This document shows, piece by piece, positions 30,153-44,240 of a stretch of 64,000 nucleotides of DNA (position 1 is the stretch's first letter; every line of letters begins with the position of its first letter). The notes under the pieces are model-generated. The model had not been told where the DNA came from. It was given only the letters and a program-made list of their open reading frames with translations, and searched no databases. Source of the DNA: Glandiceps talaboti (taxonomy: Eukaryota > Hemichordata > Enteropneusta > Spengelidae). The DNA is taken from the NCBI RefSeq assembly GCF_964340395.1, contig NC_135549.1:19679342-19743341 (forward strand), read 5' to 3'. The position numbers were made by a program, and so were the translations under genes.

Positions 30153-32124
30153 CAGGTTTGAAATAATGCACAATTTCAAAGATGGTTCGAGTTAGGCATT
30201 CGACCATATGGCATTGGTTTAATTGGGAATACCATCACAAAGGCGTACTGTGTAGTAATAGTGACTGTACTTTTTGTGTTTGTGTCCAGGATATGGAGGG
30301 ATGCCTTCTGGTAAACAACTGTACTGTAACGTAAGTTATATGCATTTAATGAAAGAAGTTCAGTTTGTAATTGCTTTCAAATGGCATACACATGCAGTCA
30401 CTAAGAGAAGAGACATGCTTACCTTGTATCTAGAATTGTCTTGTACAAGTAACCTTTGGTGTATGGTTCGAAAGGTTACAAACTATTATTGTCATGCGAT
30501 AATTACTGTCAATGAATGGCAGATTGGAACTTGATTCAATACAAAGAGAACCCGTGACATTCCCTAACAACTGCTCTCCCACCTAATTTATCCTATTACA
30601 CTTCTGTCAATGATTGTGTCTGACACACAATCAAATACGTCAGAAAGCCGTGAAATGCATGACCTTAAACGTTTTGATTTCTGAACAAACAAGGTAGGGA
30701 TGTCAGCAATACTCTTTTACGTTATATTTCATGAATATTCGGAGTGAATGTATTGTCAAACATTATTTAATCATATCATTTTAGGCATTCTCACTTTCAG
30801 ATAGAGCCTGTGAGGGTTATTAAAATGGACACCCCCTGTTCGACCGTACAACATCATTTCTCTATATGGCATGCAATGTCTGTCTTCCTTTAAATTTAAC
30901 AAAAAAAGTAACATACTATAGGTACTCTATGGACGTCACGTTTTCTCACGACATGAATCTAATGTGACCGACTGGTAGAGTATTTGTCATAATACTTTCA
31001 TAACTGAAAAAATGATTACATAGAGACTTCATTAAAGTGTCCATCACCAATGCTGTCAGATGCAAGCTTTCATTTAAGACAGTTTCCCTTGATTCCAGGT
31101 TCAGTTGTCAAAATCAACCATATTGCAGACGATTTTCAGTATACTAGACAGAGTGTGGCCAATTGACTTGTTTGTATAAGTGTTGCAGAGCAAGATAAAT
31201 GCCCATTTGTATAGTTTGTGGGACTCACTATTTGTACACAGATGTAAGCACCCTAACATATAGCGATTTCATTCAAGCGACTACTCCTACTACAAGAATT
31301 GACGTTTTTGCTGGTAGAGGTTCATGTGGCATTGACATTGAGGGTCAATGACAGCATAGCAACCATATGTTTCCATAGGAATTTTTACGAATAACAAACA
31401 TTAAAGCGACTATCAAAGTCAAAGCGACTATGTTCAATTAATCTTACAAGTCTTTGACCTTGACACTTACCTCCATCGTCATATCAGATTCTATTTATTT
31501 TCGATATATATACTCCTGGAATGTGTGATAATTATATGTGGTCAAATACTTTCAAAGTCTGTGCAAAGGTGATGCAGGACAATGGTCGTACCCATATGCA
31601 TATGTTGTGGTGAATATATCGCGTTTAGCTGAATGGTGGCCATAGATCTTGTACAATTACATCGCTTGTAAAATAATTGAGGAAACAGAAATGAAATGGA
31701 AGTTTAATTATAGTCTCTACCCCATATCATCGAATATGACGTTTTTGTTATTATCTTTAAATGTGACCTTGACCTTGACCGTCACGTACAAAATCTGAAG
31801 GAAACACTCTTTTCAACTGTAGTCATCATACTTATATTACTAAAATAATCCAAGGGAGGGTGTATTTATAGAATTATTCCACATTGCATTATGGTCAACA
31901 CAATCTGCTACAAGCATTGAACAGGGAAATGCCGTGTATGTGCTTAGTTGTTACTTGTTGAATATTTCTTTCATCACTAATATTATAACGATTATACACA
32001 TTCGATGCGCTTCAGAAAAGCAATAACTTGAATCCAATTAAATTGTTTGAATGACTTCTCCTGTACTAATGAATCACCGTTTATCAAATTTGATTCTAAA
32101 TTAAGATTCATTAAATCACCCACT

Positions 32125-32128
<4 letters not shown>
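27603..32128. other. No gene recognised outside the (CA)n tract
   Basis: TGACCTTGA sites (ERR/SF-1-like half-sites) occur at 31455-31463 and, overlapping, at 31764-31778, within what looks like a diverged local repeat (AATTGACGTTTTTGCTGG versus AATATGACGTTTTTGTTA). No coding evidence; the longest frames are 84-86 codons. Confidence 0.4.
30088..30151 (+). repeat. (CA)n microsatellite
   Basis: Uninterrupted CA dinucleotide tract after a short C-run. Confidence 0.97.

Positions 32129-32170
<42 letters not shown>
32129..32170. repeat. (TA)n microsatellite
   Basis: About 21 TA units, uninterrupted. Confidence 0.97.
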
Positions 32171-32173
<3 letters not shown>

Positions 32174-32588
32174 TACTTGTGAACATTTTGAAAATTGCCT
32201 TCAAAATCGAGAGACTATAATGTAAGCACAGTTATAATCTATATGCTTCACATACGTTGCTGAATCATGTTGACGACTGTACAGCCAATGAAATTTGAAA
32301 TACTGTGCAGGCTGGCAAATGACAATTTAGTAGTCTAAGGATTTTGATTTAATGTCAGTCTAATCATATCTTCAATTAATGTCTACAAATAAAGACATGA
32401 GTTAAACATAATTGGAAACACTGACGTGAGGTTAGAATTGCCATGCACTCTTTAATTCAGTTGCGGCTAGAGTTCGTAGAGACGAAACTCTTTTGGTTGT
32501 TGGATTTACTTCATTTATGTAAATTTGCACTCATAAATTCGATGGTGCAGCGAATATTGTATAAACACAATACACACACCACGCACAC

Positions 32589-32839
<251 letters not shown>

Positions 32840-32842
<3 letters not shown>

Positions 32843-34936
32843 AAATTTTCACATTAGTTATCACTAATATTGTGATTAACTATCATTGTATTTTCTAATT
32901 TAAAAGCAATGATGTAATCCAGTAATGGAATCCTTAAATTAGCCCTTTAGATGTCGACACTTATATACACTCGAATAATCAATTCTAATGGAAATATGAC
33001 TTGATCAGCTTTCCGTAAAACTACATGTTGTTTTATTCCATAGCGCTGAACATTGAAAACAACTTCTTTAAATCTATAAACTGGCTGCTATAAAGTATTA
33101 TATATAAAGCAATGCAAAGCTTAGGATAACGTTATTCCCCGAAGCACGCTCGAACGACCGCAAAGTTATATTCATTGGTAACATATATACGGCGCCATCG
33201 AATTGAACAATGTGTGGCATCTTCTCCCAAATCTGAAGGAAACACTTATCCTGAACAAATACATCGCGTTTGAAATGGTCTCACATTCACGTGATATTTT
33301 TAACGTAATGAACGTTTTTAGTAACATTCATCATCCGTGCATATATTCTTTTCGAAGGCCATTAATCATTAATGGTTTCTTAAATGCACCTTTTTATGTA
33401 TTGTTTAATGCCGGCAATATATATAATTTATCCAACAAAATTTCGCTTCAAATTATCTATCAACTTTCCAAAGATTTCTTTTCATGACTCCATATTTTTT
33501 TCAAGATTTTTTTTAATACTCATTCTTCATTGAAGCAAGAGAATATGAAACATATCTCATTCCTGTCAATTTCTATTAAAATACTTAACTACACGTTATA
33601 GCTTAATGTAAGCTAAAAATGACTAACTGATGCAACATCACGATTCGGCATCTTTGAAAGAGAACAAATTGCTATCCAGTAGCACCTTTGAATACACGCT
33701 AATCATTTCCCACTCTTTTAATTCTTTAAGACACTCTTAGAGTTTGATCAAATTAATTCAACGATACGCGTTAGTCACGCGTTGAATTTTAGATTGTATG
33801 TGTAATTGTTCTGCAAACAAATTTTGTTTGGTAATGCATATCGGATTATACTTGTATACTTGTATTAAATGTCTCATTTTATTCCAAATTGAATGCATAT
33901 TTCAAATAGATAATTCATTAATTATGATAAGTCTTTTAGTCACATATCCCCAAACTAAAACTAAATATTAGAATATTAGTGTACATTTAGGGCTGCACAG
34001 CAGGAGCTGTCACAGGACATCAATATATCAAAAATATAACATGTATGTGTTACATAGCTTTTGCTTATTAAACAAGTTATATCTAGCTAGAATTCACATT
34101 TAAGTCAGAATTGGTTTGGATAATGAGCATGTACAAATAACAGAATGTGGCGCCCGATAATTGTCATGTACACTGCGCTTATATGCTATGCTTGATTTGA
34201 AAACTTGAAGAAATGCAATTTCTGAATTGACTCTGATAGTTACAGTAATACTGACATTAAAGGCATCATTTAAATGGATTCCTTTTATGTATTTTACTTG
34301 ATTTAAAGACTATTATTTAGTTGAAATATGTGTTAGCGCAAACATACACCATGTACACAAATACCACTTCATAACCTTCGTAAACAATTTGAAAGATATC
34401 ACCTGTACAAGATGTTTGGATTACCCAAGACTGCTTAATTATGAAAGCGTGTACCTAGTCAATTATAATACGGTATATTTTGCTAGTTCATCATCTTGTT
34501 TCAAAGGAAAACAAGTATCGAACGGTCAGTTCGGATTATAAACCCTCTTGCTATTTCCAAAAATTGGCGTACAGGAAGGCTTGGACAATCTGGCGGTCAC
34601 GGAAACTAATGATGTACCGTCTTCCATCTTGCTGTACTTGTACTACGGTATCACTGGGGAATAGTTTAGGGTGTAAACTGTTTCAAATTTTTGTTTCGAC
34701 TACCATCGTTATTATCGAATTAGTACACATTGAAGTGGGTACGTCGGGCAGATTTCATTTGCTTTTTCATGGTTGTTGTGGCTCTGCAGTTGTTATGTTT
34801 GTATTTCCCCACATATCTGCAGACTGCATGGGCTGGACAAACACAAAAAAGGTCGACGCTCGGGTATTTAAGTGATGCGCGCGCTGACCAGAATGTTTTT
34901 TTTACCTTATAATCAAATCTAATGTGCATTCTCTGC
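32840..34936. other. No gene recognised
   Basis: A 131-codon plus-strand frame at 34480-34875 (Cys-rich, no domain) and a 93-codon antisense frame overlap each other. Neither has splice sites, Kozak context or family resemblance that would support a gene. Confidence 0.4.
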
Positions 34937-36010
34937 GATATCAACGTAACTCTTACCAGATGCAAACTAACAAATGAAGTTATGTCAACAAGCTTTGTCA
35001 AAAATGGGACCTATGTTGCAATCAATTTATGTACCCAAGTCAGTTTTAATTTGAAGCTTGCATTCTTAAAATGTTGACTAATTACATGAAAATTATACAT
35101 TTTGCAAATTAATCGTTAAAATTATAAGCTACGTTATCGGCCGTTTGAGCTTTGTTATCATCATTTTTTAGGGTGTACCGAATTGCATTACATTTGAACT
35201 TGAATTCTTAAAGTGGCCATATGGATGAGAATTTGGTATTTATTTTGGATTTTTATTTGATAAAACAGCTTCACTATGTTTTTCTACTTGAAAAAATAAT
35301 GTGAAATAACATATACCAAGTCCATGTTCACATCTCAATAAACGGCAAAACATTAAACAATGTGTAAAATGTTTGTTATTGTACATACAATAACACACTT
35401 TTTACACTTTTTGCATCTTTTTGCAATGTATTGAGTTATGAACATGGACTTGGTATATGTTATTTCACATTATTTTTCAAGTAGAAAAACATAGTGAAGC
35501 TGTTTTATCAAATACAAATCCAAAATAAATACCAAATTCTCATCCATAAGGCCACTTTAAGATATTGCCTAATTCTGACAGTCTTCCATTATGCAAAGTC
35601 CCCATTACAAATTAAAGCTAAATTAACAAGCTTTATATGACGCATTGGTTTTCAATTAATCAATGCACCAAATTATATGAATCTCGAAGAATTGCTCTTA
35701 AGATATTGCCTAATTGCAACAAAACTAATAAGTTTTGCTGATAGCTCATTAGATGTTAAAGCTACATCAATAAGTTGCGTAGGATACACGGTGTTTTGTT
35801 ATCATCCAGAACGATGATAAATTATACGAAATATAAAGCGTGGGTTCGTATAGATATTATACCAACGAACATACCTATTGAGTTAAAAGGTATATCAACA
35901 TGGTATGTAGACCTGATACGCTCAGTTGCCATCAATATAAGGTATTTACCTCATATATGAAGTTTGAATTCCTAAGATATAGCCTGCCTTATTACTAACA
36001 AGAATGTTTA
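34937..36010 (+). repeat. Satellite-like array, ~141-bp monomers, interrupted by the MITE
   Basis: Repeated GATATTGCCTAATT starts occur at 35561 and 35702 (141 bp apart), with degenerate equivalents near 35070 and 35976 (two monomer lengths from 35702). Other shared blocks are GCACCAAATTATATGAA, TTAAAGCTACATCAATAAG-like and GAAGTTTGAATTC-like. After removing the MITE, about five to six diverged monomers remain. A related array is at the right end of the window. Confidence 0.7.
35208..35560. mobile_element. TTAA-type MITE, complete copy with ~170-bp inverted repeats
   Basis: Body 35212-35556 is one long inverted repeat; the left arm from AGTGGCCATATGGATGAGAA and the complement of the right arm differ at few positions over the outer ~130 bp. 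It is flanked by TTAA at 35208-35211 and 35557-35560. It interrupts a ~141-bp tandem repeat whose neighbouring monomer keeps the uninterrupted site (TTAAGATATTGCC at 35698-35710), so the TTAA duplication is directly supported. TTAA target duplication fits the piggyBac superfamily, or another TTAA-targeting group such as Kolobok. It has no coding capacity and depends on a transposase elsewhere. Confidence 0.88.
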
Positions 36011-36142
36011 TGCAAAAGCATAAATAATATTCATCTGGTATTTATCAAAATGTAATCAGTTCTAGCAATGACAAATCCGTTAAATTCATTTATAATCGAT
36101 CCTGCCCATTTTGATGACATAGATGCAGACATACGTACATGT

Positions 36143-36290
36143 ATACATACATACATACATACATACATACATACATACATACATACATACATACATACAG
36201 ACAGACAGACAGACAGGCAGGCAGACAGACAGGCAGGCAGACAGACACAGAGACAGACACAAAGACATACATACAAGCACACATACCGAC
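36143..36290 (+). repeat. (ATAC)n-(AGAC)n compound microsatellite
   Basis: ATAC units to about 36198, then AGAC with GGCA variants to about 36260 and a degenerate CA-rich tail. Open frames up to 176 codons are produced by the repeat. Confidence 0.96.
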
Positions 36291-37342
36291 CGACATCCCC
36301 AAGTAAACATGGAACTCGCCATGAACGTTCCCATTACTTAAGAATGGATAAAAAATGGGTGAAAGTTTTGGTGTTATTGCACCAAAACCCGATGTTTCAT
36401 GAACAGTGAACACGAGACACGAGGAGCACCTAGTAACTTGATACATGGTCATTGCCAAAACTGTGAAAGCGCGGTTACACATGTCACGAGAGACGCCTTT
36501 TACGGCAGTTAACACATTTGAGCACAATGAATCGACGTTCGGAGAACATAGCGCCATGAGAGGGTAGTTACATAAGCGATACTCTAGCACAGCCCATAAT
36601 AAGTAGTGAAACATCACCAAAAGTACGCCATGTCAAAGTACATCAAGACGTTACCAGGCCAGACTATATATTGTATGATATTAATATCCAGAAGCAATTA
36701 TGCATCGCCTTGCTCTTTATCGCCTGCGTAACCGAACCTTTAGGTATCGTTTATCAGAGATTTATGGGTCAAAACATCCGATGAAGTATCAAATTTGATA
36801 ATGGTTAATATGAAGCAAATAACTGATTAAAAATAGCAAGTAGTTTCAAATAGTAACATGTTATCCGATATGGTATCAATTCATACCGTATGGTTAATGT
36901 CGCTGATACATTAATCGTAATGATGAAAGCTTGCGATTTTAAAGTTCCACAAATAGAGTCAACCGTGACGGATGAAAAACCAGTCATTTCACTGCTCACA
37001 TAATACATCAAAAGACGTGTCGATCAGAGCTGATAAAGAAGATATTCTTGACAAAGTTTGCCAAAGAAAGTACCCTTGGCAATTCGTCTTTCGTCGATAC
37101 TATTCGTCTTGTGAACATAGCATGACGTATCCGCTGACGTTGTCTTCACTAAGGTAAATCATTGTATGTTCCAGTCAGTAGATGTCTATCTCTGAATGTA
37201 CCGTGGCATTTAAATATAGTTTGCTACATACTGTGTTGCAACACTGAATATGTTTGTCTCACGTATCCTCCATTGTTAGTAATGGAATAGGTATTCGAAT
37301 AGATTAACATGTCCCAATGTGTCACTGTATTTGAACGATATA

Positions 37343-37344
<2 letters not shown>

Positions 37345-37433
<89 letters not shown>

Positions 37434-37545
37434 TATATAATGTGGATGGATAGGCAGATAGATAGATGGATGGGTAGGTAGATAGATAGATAGATCTATT
37501 TAGATAGATAGATACTATATCTATTTAGATAGATAGATACTAGAT
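37345..37545. repeat. (TA)n and (GATA)n microsatellites
   Basis: (TA)n 37345-37439, then GATA/GATG units from about 37447, including a ~29-bp duplicated segment CTATTTAGATAGATAGATAC. Confidence 0.96.
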
Positions 37546-37693
37546 ATATGTAATGTGTGACTGGAAAGATTAAAACAGAACTAATGTAAGTTAACTTAAA
37601 GATTCCCACTTATGCGAGTAAGACAACTGATAAAGTCAATATTTGCATTGGTCACTTTTATAATTTTCGTTACGATGCCTCTACCTCAGTTTA

Positions 37694-37749
37694 ATGTATG
37701 TATGTATGTATGTATGTATGTATGTATGTATGTATGTATGTATGTATGT
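37694..37749 (+). repeat. (TGTA)n microsatellite
   Basis: About 14 tetranucleotide units. Confidence 0.96.
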
Positions 37750-38917
37750 GCGCACGCTTGTGTGTATCTTGTTTGTATGTATTTACAAATATTGTGTGTG
37801 TTATTTACGCTTAGAAAATATAGTATGAATAAGTTGCGAACGAATACTTTTATCAAACATGGTCATAGAAACAGTTTTTATATATACAAAATGAAATAAT
37901 TATAGGTTCAACTTTATACTCGTCAAATATTAATTATCAATCTCGTGTTATGTCTCCTGTGTGTAACAGAACTGTTTATACATCGTGCACGAATGCTATT
38001 AATACAGCTTATTTTTCCACAAGAATTATAGTGCATTTTCTTAATACCTTTATACCTATGGGAGTTGGTTTTCACGATCATCTCGTTCTGGTTTTCCTTG
38101 ACAAAAGATGCTACACTAAATGTTAAATTTTCAACATAGCAAGCCCGACTAGAATATCAATATATAAAGCACGGTCATAAAATATTCAAATTGTCGTGAA
38201 ATTCTAGGACAGGCGCACACTGTAGCATATCTTCAAACCTCTTGAAAAGTATCTTGAATAGTATATATCATCTCCATACATCAAATCTCAGGTATAACCT
38301 CACTTTGTCAATTTACTTATTTCCAGGCGTCTCAGTATGGGTTCCACTCTCTAAGTTTATGTACCTGCCTTTGATAGGTCGAGCACACGGTATGCTTGTA
38401 AAGGGTTTAGAATTTCATTAGGTTAATGGGTATTTCAGCTTGACTTCTTGATAAAAGTCGCCTTACCGGAGTGCTGTCCATCTTATTCAGCAGATTGCAT
38501 GTTTCTTTTCCCTTCCTTGTATGAAATATTATATGGAAAATGAAAAATAATCATGTCCTTGTGGCTGACATTTACGAAAGTAATATTCTAAAGCGGATAA
38601 ACTTTTTTCTATCTTTTAAACTTTCCGTGCTCATTTCAACAATATCTTACAGCACAAACAGAGCTTTCTTTGGATAATCAGTTACAAATCTGGCTCCTTC
38701 TTGATGCGTGTATTTATAAACGATGAATTGAAAGCTTGTTTTACGAAGATCGAAATTGGCAATCCACAATTCCTTGATATAGAATGTATCTTCATTAGAC
38801 AATTAAAGGGTACAGCACCTTGTACATTAACTAGTTACTAGTAATTGGATTGATATATCATTACTCTACTCAGGATATTATATGATCTTGAAGATATACC
38901 ACACTTGAAGATAAACT

Positions 38918-38984
38918 ATACATACATACATACATACATACATACATACATACATACATACATACATACATACATACATACATA
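38918..38984 (+). repeat. (CATA)n microsatellite
   Basis: About 16 uninterrupted tetranucleotide units. Confidence 0.96.
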
Positions 38985-41900
38985 GCGTTAGGTATAAACA
39001 TATTTACACATAACATTGGCAGTTGTTAATGATTTAACGTACACACGGAGAAACATTCCAAGATTCATTGCTTGCCCCTCGGTGAAATAGAAAATGTCGA
39101 AATAACAGACGGGTTTTTCCATTGTAATGAAAGTCGATAGCCCACAACTCTGCATCCAGAGTAAACATTTTAGAATCGTCCATCTAAATTTTGACTTGAT
39201 AAAACAAGGGACAGTTCGTCATTCATATCCTGCCCCAATAAGTGTAACAAGCCTACATTTTGTAAAGCATTATAAATACTTGATGTATATTAAACCACAT
39301 ATATAGAAGAAAATAACATTAACGGACACATTTGGATGTTTCAAGGACTGCCTGTGAGGCCTGTTTGTATACTTAAAATTTAAACAATGTTATTCATAAC
39401 CCTCTTTAGTCCTGCCACTTTCCAGAGCGTAAGATAGATACCTAAAGCGTCATGACTAGGAGGGATATTATCTTCAGCTCTTATGACTTATGTGTTGACG
39501 GGCATTCGTTGTCATATACGAAGTTATACGAACCCAACCTAAGAGTCACAATGTAATGTTGATGCAAGTAAAATTAAATAGAATACACTTATTATCTGTA
39601 GTGGGTTAAATCATTCAAAGAGTATATCATATTCCCCTCAAAAGTAGTATTCCTTATTCGGATATTTCTAAAACGTCTAGAGATTATGATTACATATTAG
39701 GTGAGACTCAATAACGAAAGTTGAAATTTTTAGGTGAGTGAAGAGTTTACAAGGTTTGCAGTAAAAACGGATAATGTGCCACTGTCACGTGGAGCCCAAA
39801 ACAAAATACATTTCAGTGATATAACACTCTTAGAGTTAAATTATTTGAAGGAATTATAAGCAAAACCTGCGAATGACATAACAGAACACAGTTGGATCTG
39901 TCCTGTTCAATCAGTCTGTCAAATGGAACAAATGACATGTTGTTTGTACAATATTTTATTTATTATGGATAATCTAGGTTTTTTTTTGTACATTAAAGTT
40001 CTTGAAAACGACAACAATGACAAGTAGTCGGCCCAAAAGTACGACATGCTCGCAAATAGAGAGATTTAAGTACACGTTAAAAAGTGTACATGACATGTGC
40101 GGGAGTGTTATCGTGGAGGCGTACACAGTAATGACGTTTATAAAGTTGTGTTTAGTTACGCGTTCAAAACACTAACGAGAAAGACATTGGAATGTACAAG
40201 CGCGCGCTGGCATCTTCCGTCCAGAGGGCTATACACATGGCTTTATATGTCGATATTTTTTCAATTTTCCCCGCACCTACGGCAAACGAAAAAGCGAACA
40301 ATTAGTTTACAGTTATGTTTCCGAAGTTTGATATAAAAAAGACGACATTTAATAGAAGAAAAATGACGAAAACTTAACACGTATTTACAATTACGTGTAG
40401 ACCACCATTTTGACGTAGCATCGTCTGATACAGAACGCGTGGGTTGCTTCGAATTACGTGACTATGACGCTACACGTATAGAACACACGTAAAACGCACA
40501 TCTAACCCTCTCTAAATGTCTAAAATTCTAAAACTTCAGACCTTTTTATGTCTGTAATTTTACGACCAGGTCACTAAGAGTACACCTTTAGCAGTACATC
40601 ACTGTGTTACTTTATACATCCGTTTTAGGTACTGTTTATTCTAAACACGTCTTCAGCCTTCTCGCAATAAAATTTACAGTATGCACCATGCCAACTACTC
40701 TACACCTTACTGTGTTGATCATGTGTGTGCATGACGATTGATGATTAATTTTGTAGTCGCTTCCTCCGGACTTGGACGTATTTTGTTCTGTCGTGGAACG
40801 CGTAAGTAATTGCGTTAAGAATACCGCCTTGGGGTCTCTACACTTTAAGTGTTTGTACCTGTCCGATATATGAGATTATTGGAGACTTCAGGAGAAACAT
40901 TCACGACAAAGATAACTGCTGAGACTGTGATACCTCTCACGATATTCGATGAATGTTCGATATCGTTGACACGAAAATTACAAGATCAGTTCCATACACA
41001 TTCACATGGCGATAATTGGAATTGCTGTCAATCAGCCGTCCATTGTTTGATTTATTTAGTCTGTTTAGGTGTCCTGTAACAACGTCGGCAGCATTTACGC
41101 CATAACGACATAATTCTATTTTGAGCAGAATCGAGTATGAATAGCTATTGCAAAATATGCATGTCGCTCCACCGTTCATCCACCCGTGCCGTGAGTACTG
41201 AATGCAAGATGTCGTATGTGGAGATAACATAGAATAAGCTTCATCTAGAGTTATGAATATGCCTTTTTTCCGCGCTCTACTGTTCTTACTTGAAGCACTT
41301 GTCGGTCAGATATTGAGGAAGTAAGAGGAAAGAGAATGCAAATACATAACAAAATGCTACAGATGGACAAATGACATAGCTTTTTTATTTGAGATTTGTC
41401 AGTTTGATCTTGATGTCTTCAGTCGAGTTGTGTAATGGTTAGATAAGTTAGATATACACTAGTAATTACTTTTACGCCTGATAAAGAAAACAGTTTGAGG
41501 TACACACAAAATCAGAATAGCATACTCATACTGCATTGGATTTAACGCGGTAATAAATAGTTACTACATATTTTCGCGTAAAACATGTCCACTCTTGTAT
41601 TCAACATTATAAAAAGAATTCTAAATTTACTACCAGCAAATACCATCACGTGGCGAATGTGAGAGACGTATAAATAGTTTACTAGGTGAAGAAAGCAAAT
41701 GCGTTATTTTGCCTCCTAATTTAACTCACTGCCAAACGACCTCATGTTTTCAAATGTATAAAAGAAAAGTGTGTAGTTTTTCTTCTAAACTAAGAAATGT
41801 TAAAATACGATTATCATAATCAACTAGTGTGGGTTGTGCTCGGTATGGTAAAAATCTTAGTATATGGAAGACGTATTTTAGAACTGGTTACAGAGAATTC

Positions 41901-42894
41901 CATTAGATCTGAAGACTTTTTAAAAATTTTGTTTCATATCATGATAGAAATGAAATGTTATTACAGAAACATGCAATAGTTAAGATTACTGCCCTGTATA
42001 AAACTTTCAAATTCTCACTTTTTAAATGTCATAATTATATGCAAAAACTAGATTGACTGCTTCATTACATGCATGCAAACATACATTAATCTGTCATATG
42101 CATTCAGGTGTACTATGAATGTCCAGTATGACATTACTATTGTATCATAAACAAATAAATTGCACTGTACCTTGTTCTGTGAAATAAAATTATTACCACC
42201 ACGTGTATCTTAATGCATAATATGCGTTTTCTTAATTAGAATGGATTATATCAAAATGTTTTTTACTGATTGGGTAGTAAAGGCCAAATATTAAGAATTG
42301 TGAGAGAATAGAATAACATAATAACGGTACATTAAATCACGATTATACAGGTATATGTGACATATATACAAGTAAAGTGAGGTAACAAAGATCCATGTAC
42401 AACCATATATTTTGTCATATTCGAATGAGCTTGACATGTGTCTGTAGACAATTATTTAGCGAAGGTAACTCTACTGATTGTAATACCACAAATCATTGAA
42501 GAATAGCTTCCCAAATTTTATATTCATTTTGATTGGGAAATAATAGGTCTTTCTTTTTCAAGTTTGATTGTTTGTTTAGTTATTTACAACATTATGATTG
42601 AACAAAAAAGATATGACGTTTTACTATTAGATTAAATTGCAACTAATAAACTGTATTTATTGAAGCCAATTTATCTCAGCCACAATTCTTGTGTAGCACC
42701 TAACCGAATGATTTTCAGTTAGATTGGTACAGCTATTGGCATTAAGGGAGGCTATTGCAATGGGCTCTGTCCGTCAGTGCTTCGGTAATATAACATACAT
42801 GCGATACTGATTTCATTAAAACCTAAGACAAAGGTAACCTGATATATGGCTTTCTGTTTCAAGACATGTACATATGCAAGTTTGACCGAATTAC

Positions 42895-43385
42895 CTCCAT
42901 ATTTGTAGTTAACGATATACTTTACTACATAACTCAAAAACTGTAATACATATAGACTCCCTTCACATGTCTAGCCCATATCACCAGGAGCAATATTTCT
43001 TTGGAATTGACCTTTGAAGCTCAATTATTGCATATCACAGACACTTTTTTGAATTTATTTGATGCCAATTCCGTATGTTTTATGTAATCCAGACGAAGAT
43101 AATTCTATGCAAGTATTGTTATTGTTGCTCGTATCATTATTTACTGAATGGCGGCCACATTTTGTAGTTAAAAATCAATATATCACTGCATAACTCAGCA
43201 ACTCTATAACATATAGATATACCATCTGATGAAGTGTCTACCACTATATATTCTGGTACAGCTTTCCTTCAAAACATCAAGTGACATTTGACCTGTTATT
43301 GACATGTAGAGTTAGTTAACACAATCGAGCTATTCCTAGCATACTGTAGACACTTTGTGGTATTTAATTGAGTGTTACCATTTAA
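42895..43385 (+). repeat. Diverged ~257-bp tandem duplication
   Basis: ATTTGTAGTTAA (about 42900) and ATTTTGTAGTTAA (about 43156) begin two units that share CATAACTCA, ACATATAGA and GACACTTT blocks in the same order. The copies are old; no coding potential. Confidence 0.5.
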
Positions 43386-43799
43386 AAAAAATCTTGGGCT
43401 CATTAAATGTTGAGCAAGAAAAATACACACATGAATTCATTTATCCATTATTCACTTAGGTGTAAAGTATTTGAGGGAGCTGTCTTTACGAAGATCTTTT
43501 AAGTATTTATTATACTATGACGACAGTAATCTTTCACTCCCTGTAGTTTAATTGTAAACAAATTGTTGTTAAGGCTGATTAGTCACTACACATGACACAC
43601 ATACACTCTCCGACTTTACTCTGACTAATAAACAAACAACTGCAACGTTTGATGTTAAATTAGCCATGAGAACACAATACAACACTGCAACTTTGTTTTT
43701 TATACTCTACTTAAAACTCCACTGGTGAAATGTACAGTAATTAAACATCAGGAAGTGAAAGATGACACTGTGATCAATATATAATAATTATATATTATA

Positions 43800-44240
43800 T
43801 AATAATAATTTTAATTATAAAGTTTATTTGAATATTATCCACCGTAAGTAGGATAGTTTTTTATGCCGAGTTCAAAAAGCGTCATTTTATGAACATCCAT
43901 TGCCATGGTAACCAAAATGACCACAATGTGGATTATATTTCTATATTTTGACATAAAACATGGAAAAAAATAAAAATTAGTACAAAATGTTCCTTGTTTT
44001 TGGTATGGTTGGTGCTATCCAATGTAACACAAATTGTGTAAAATAGAATACATGTTCCCATGGAAACATACAGGAGGCTTTAACATGTTGTTTTGATAAA
44101 CTATTTTCTGCTGACAAAATAATGTCATTGATTTAATAATAATCAGGTTTATTTGCATATTGACTACCCAATATGGAGTAGTTTGTTATAGTGAGTTAAA
44201 AAAGTTACCATTCTATGGAAATCAGTTGCCATGGTAACAA
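43800..44240 (+). repeat. Diverged ~326-bp tandem duplication ending in X-box-like palindromes
   Basis: AATAATAATTTTAATT with GTTTATTTGAATATT (about 43800-43840) and AATAATAATC with GTTTATTTGCATATTGAC (about 44133-44164) open two units. Both contain a TAGTTTNTTATNNNGAGTT block and end in TTGCCATGGTAAC at 43900-43912 and 44226-44238. Confidence 0.55.
44225..44238. promoter_or_regulatory. Perfect palindromic RFX X-box-like site
   Basis: GTTGCCATGGTAAC matches the full RFX consensus GTNRCCNNRGYAAC. A 13/14 version is at 43899-43912 in the duplicate repeat. Occurrence inside a repeat makes functional use uncertain. Confidence 0.35.

Larger units (their letters stand above)
36291..42894. other. 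No gene recognised outside microsatellites
   Basis: Mostly featureless AT-rich DNA. 40380-40510 is locally rich in ACGT (for example TTACGTGTAG at 40392 and CTACACGTAT at 40472, partly inverted), which may be a decayed palindromic repeat. Confidence 0.45.

Noticed and set aside
34480-34875. 131-codon frame
   Set aside because: Overlapped by antisense and other-frame ORFs, no recognisable motif, poor start context.
36090-36620. 176-codon minus-strand frame
   Set aside because: Its core is the (ATAC)n/(AGAC)n repeat; the flanking part has no domain, start context or splice evidence.
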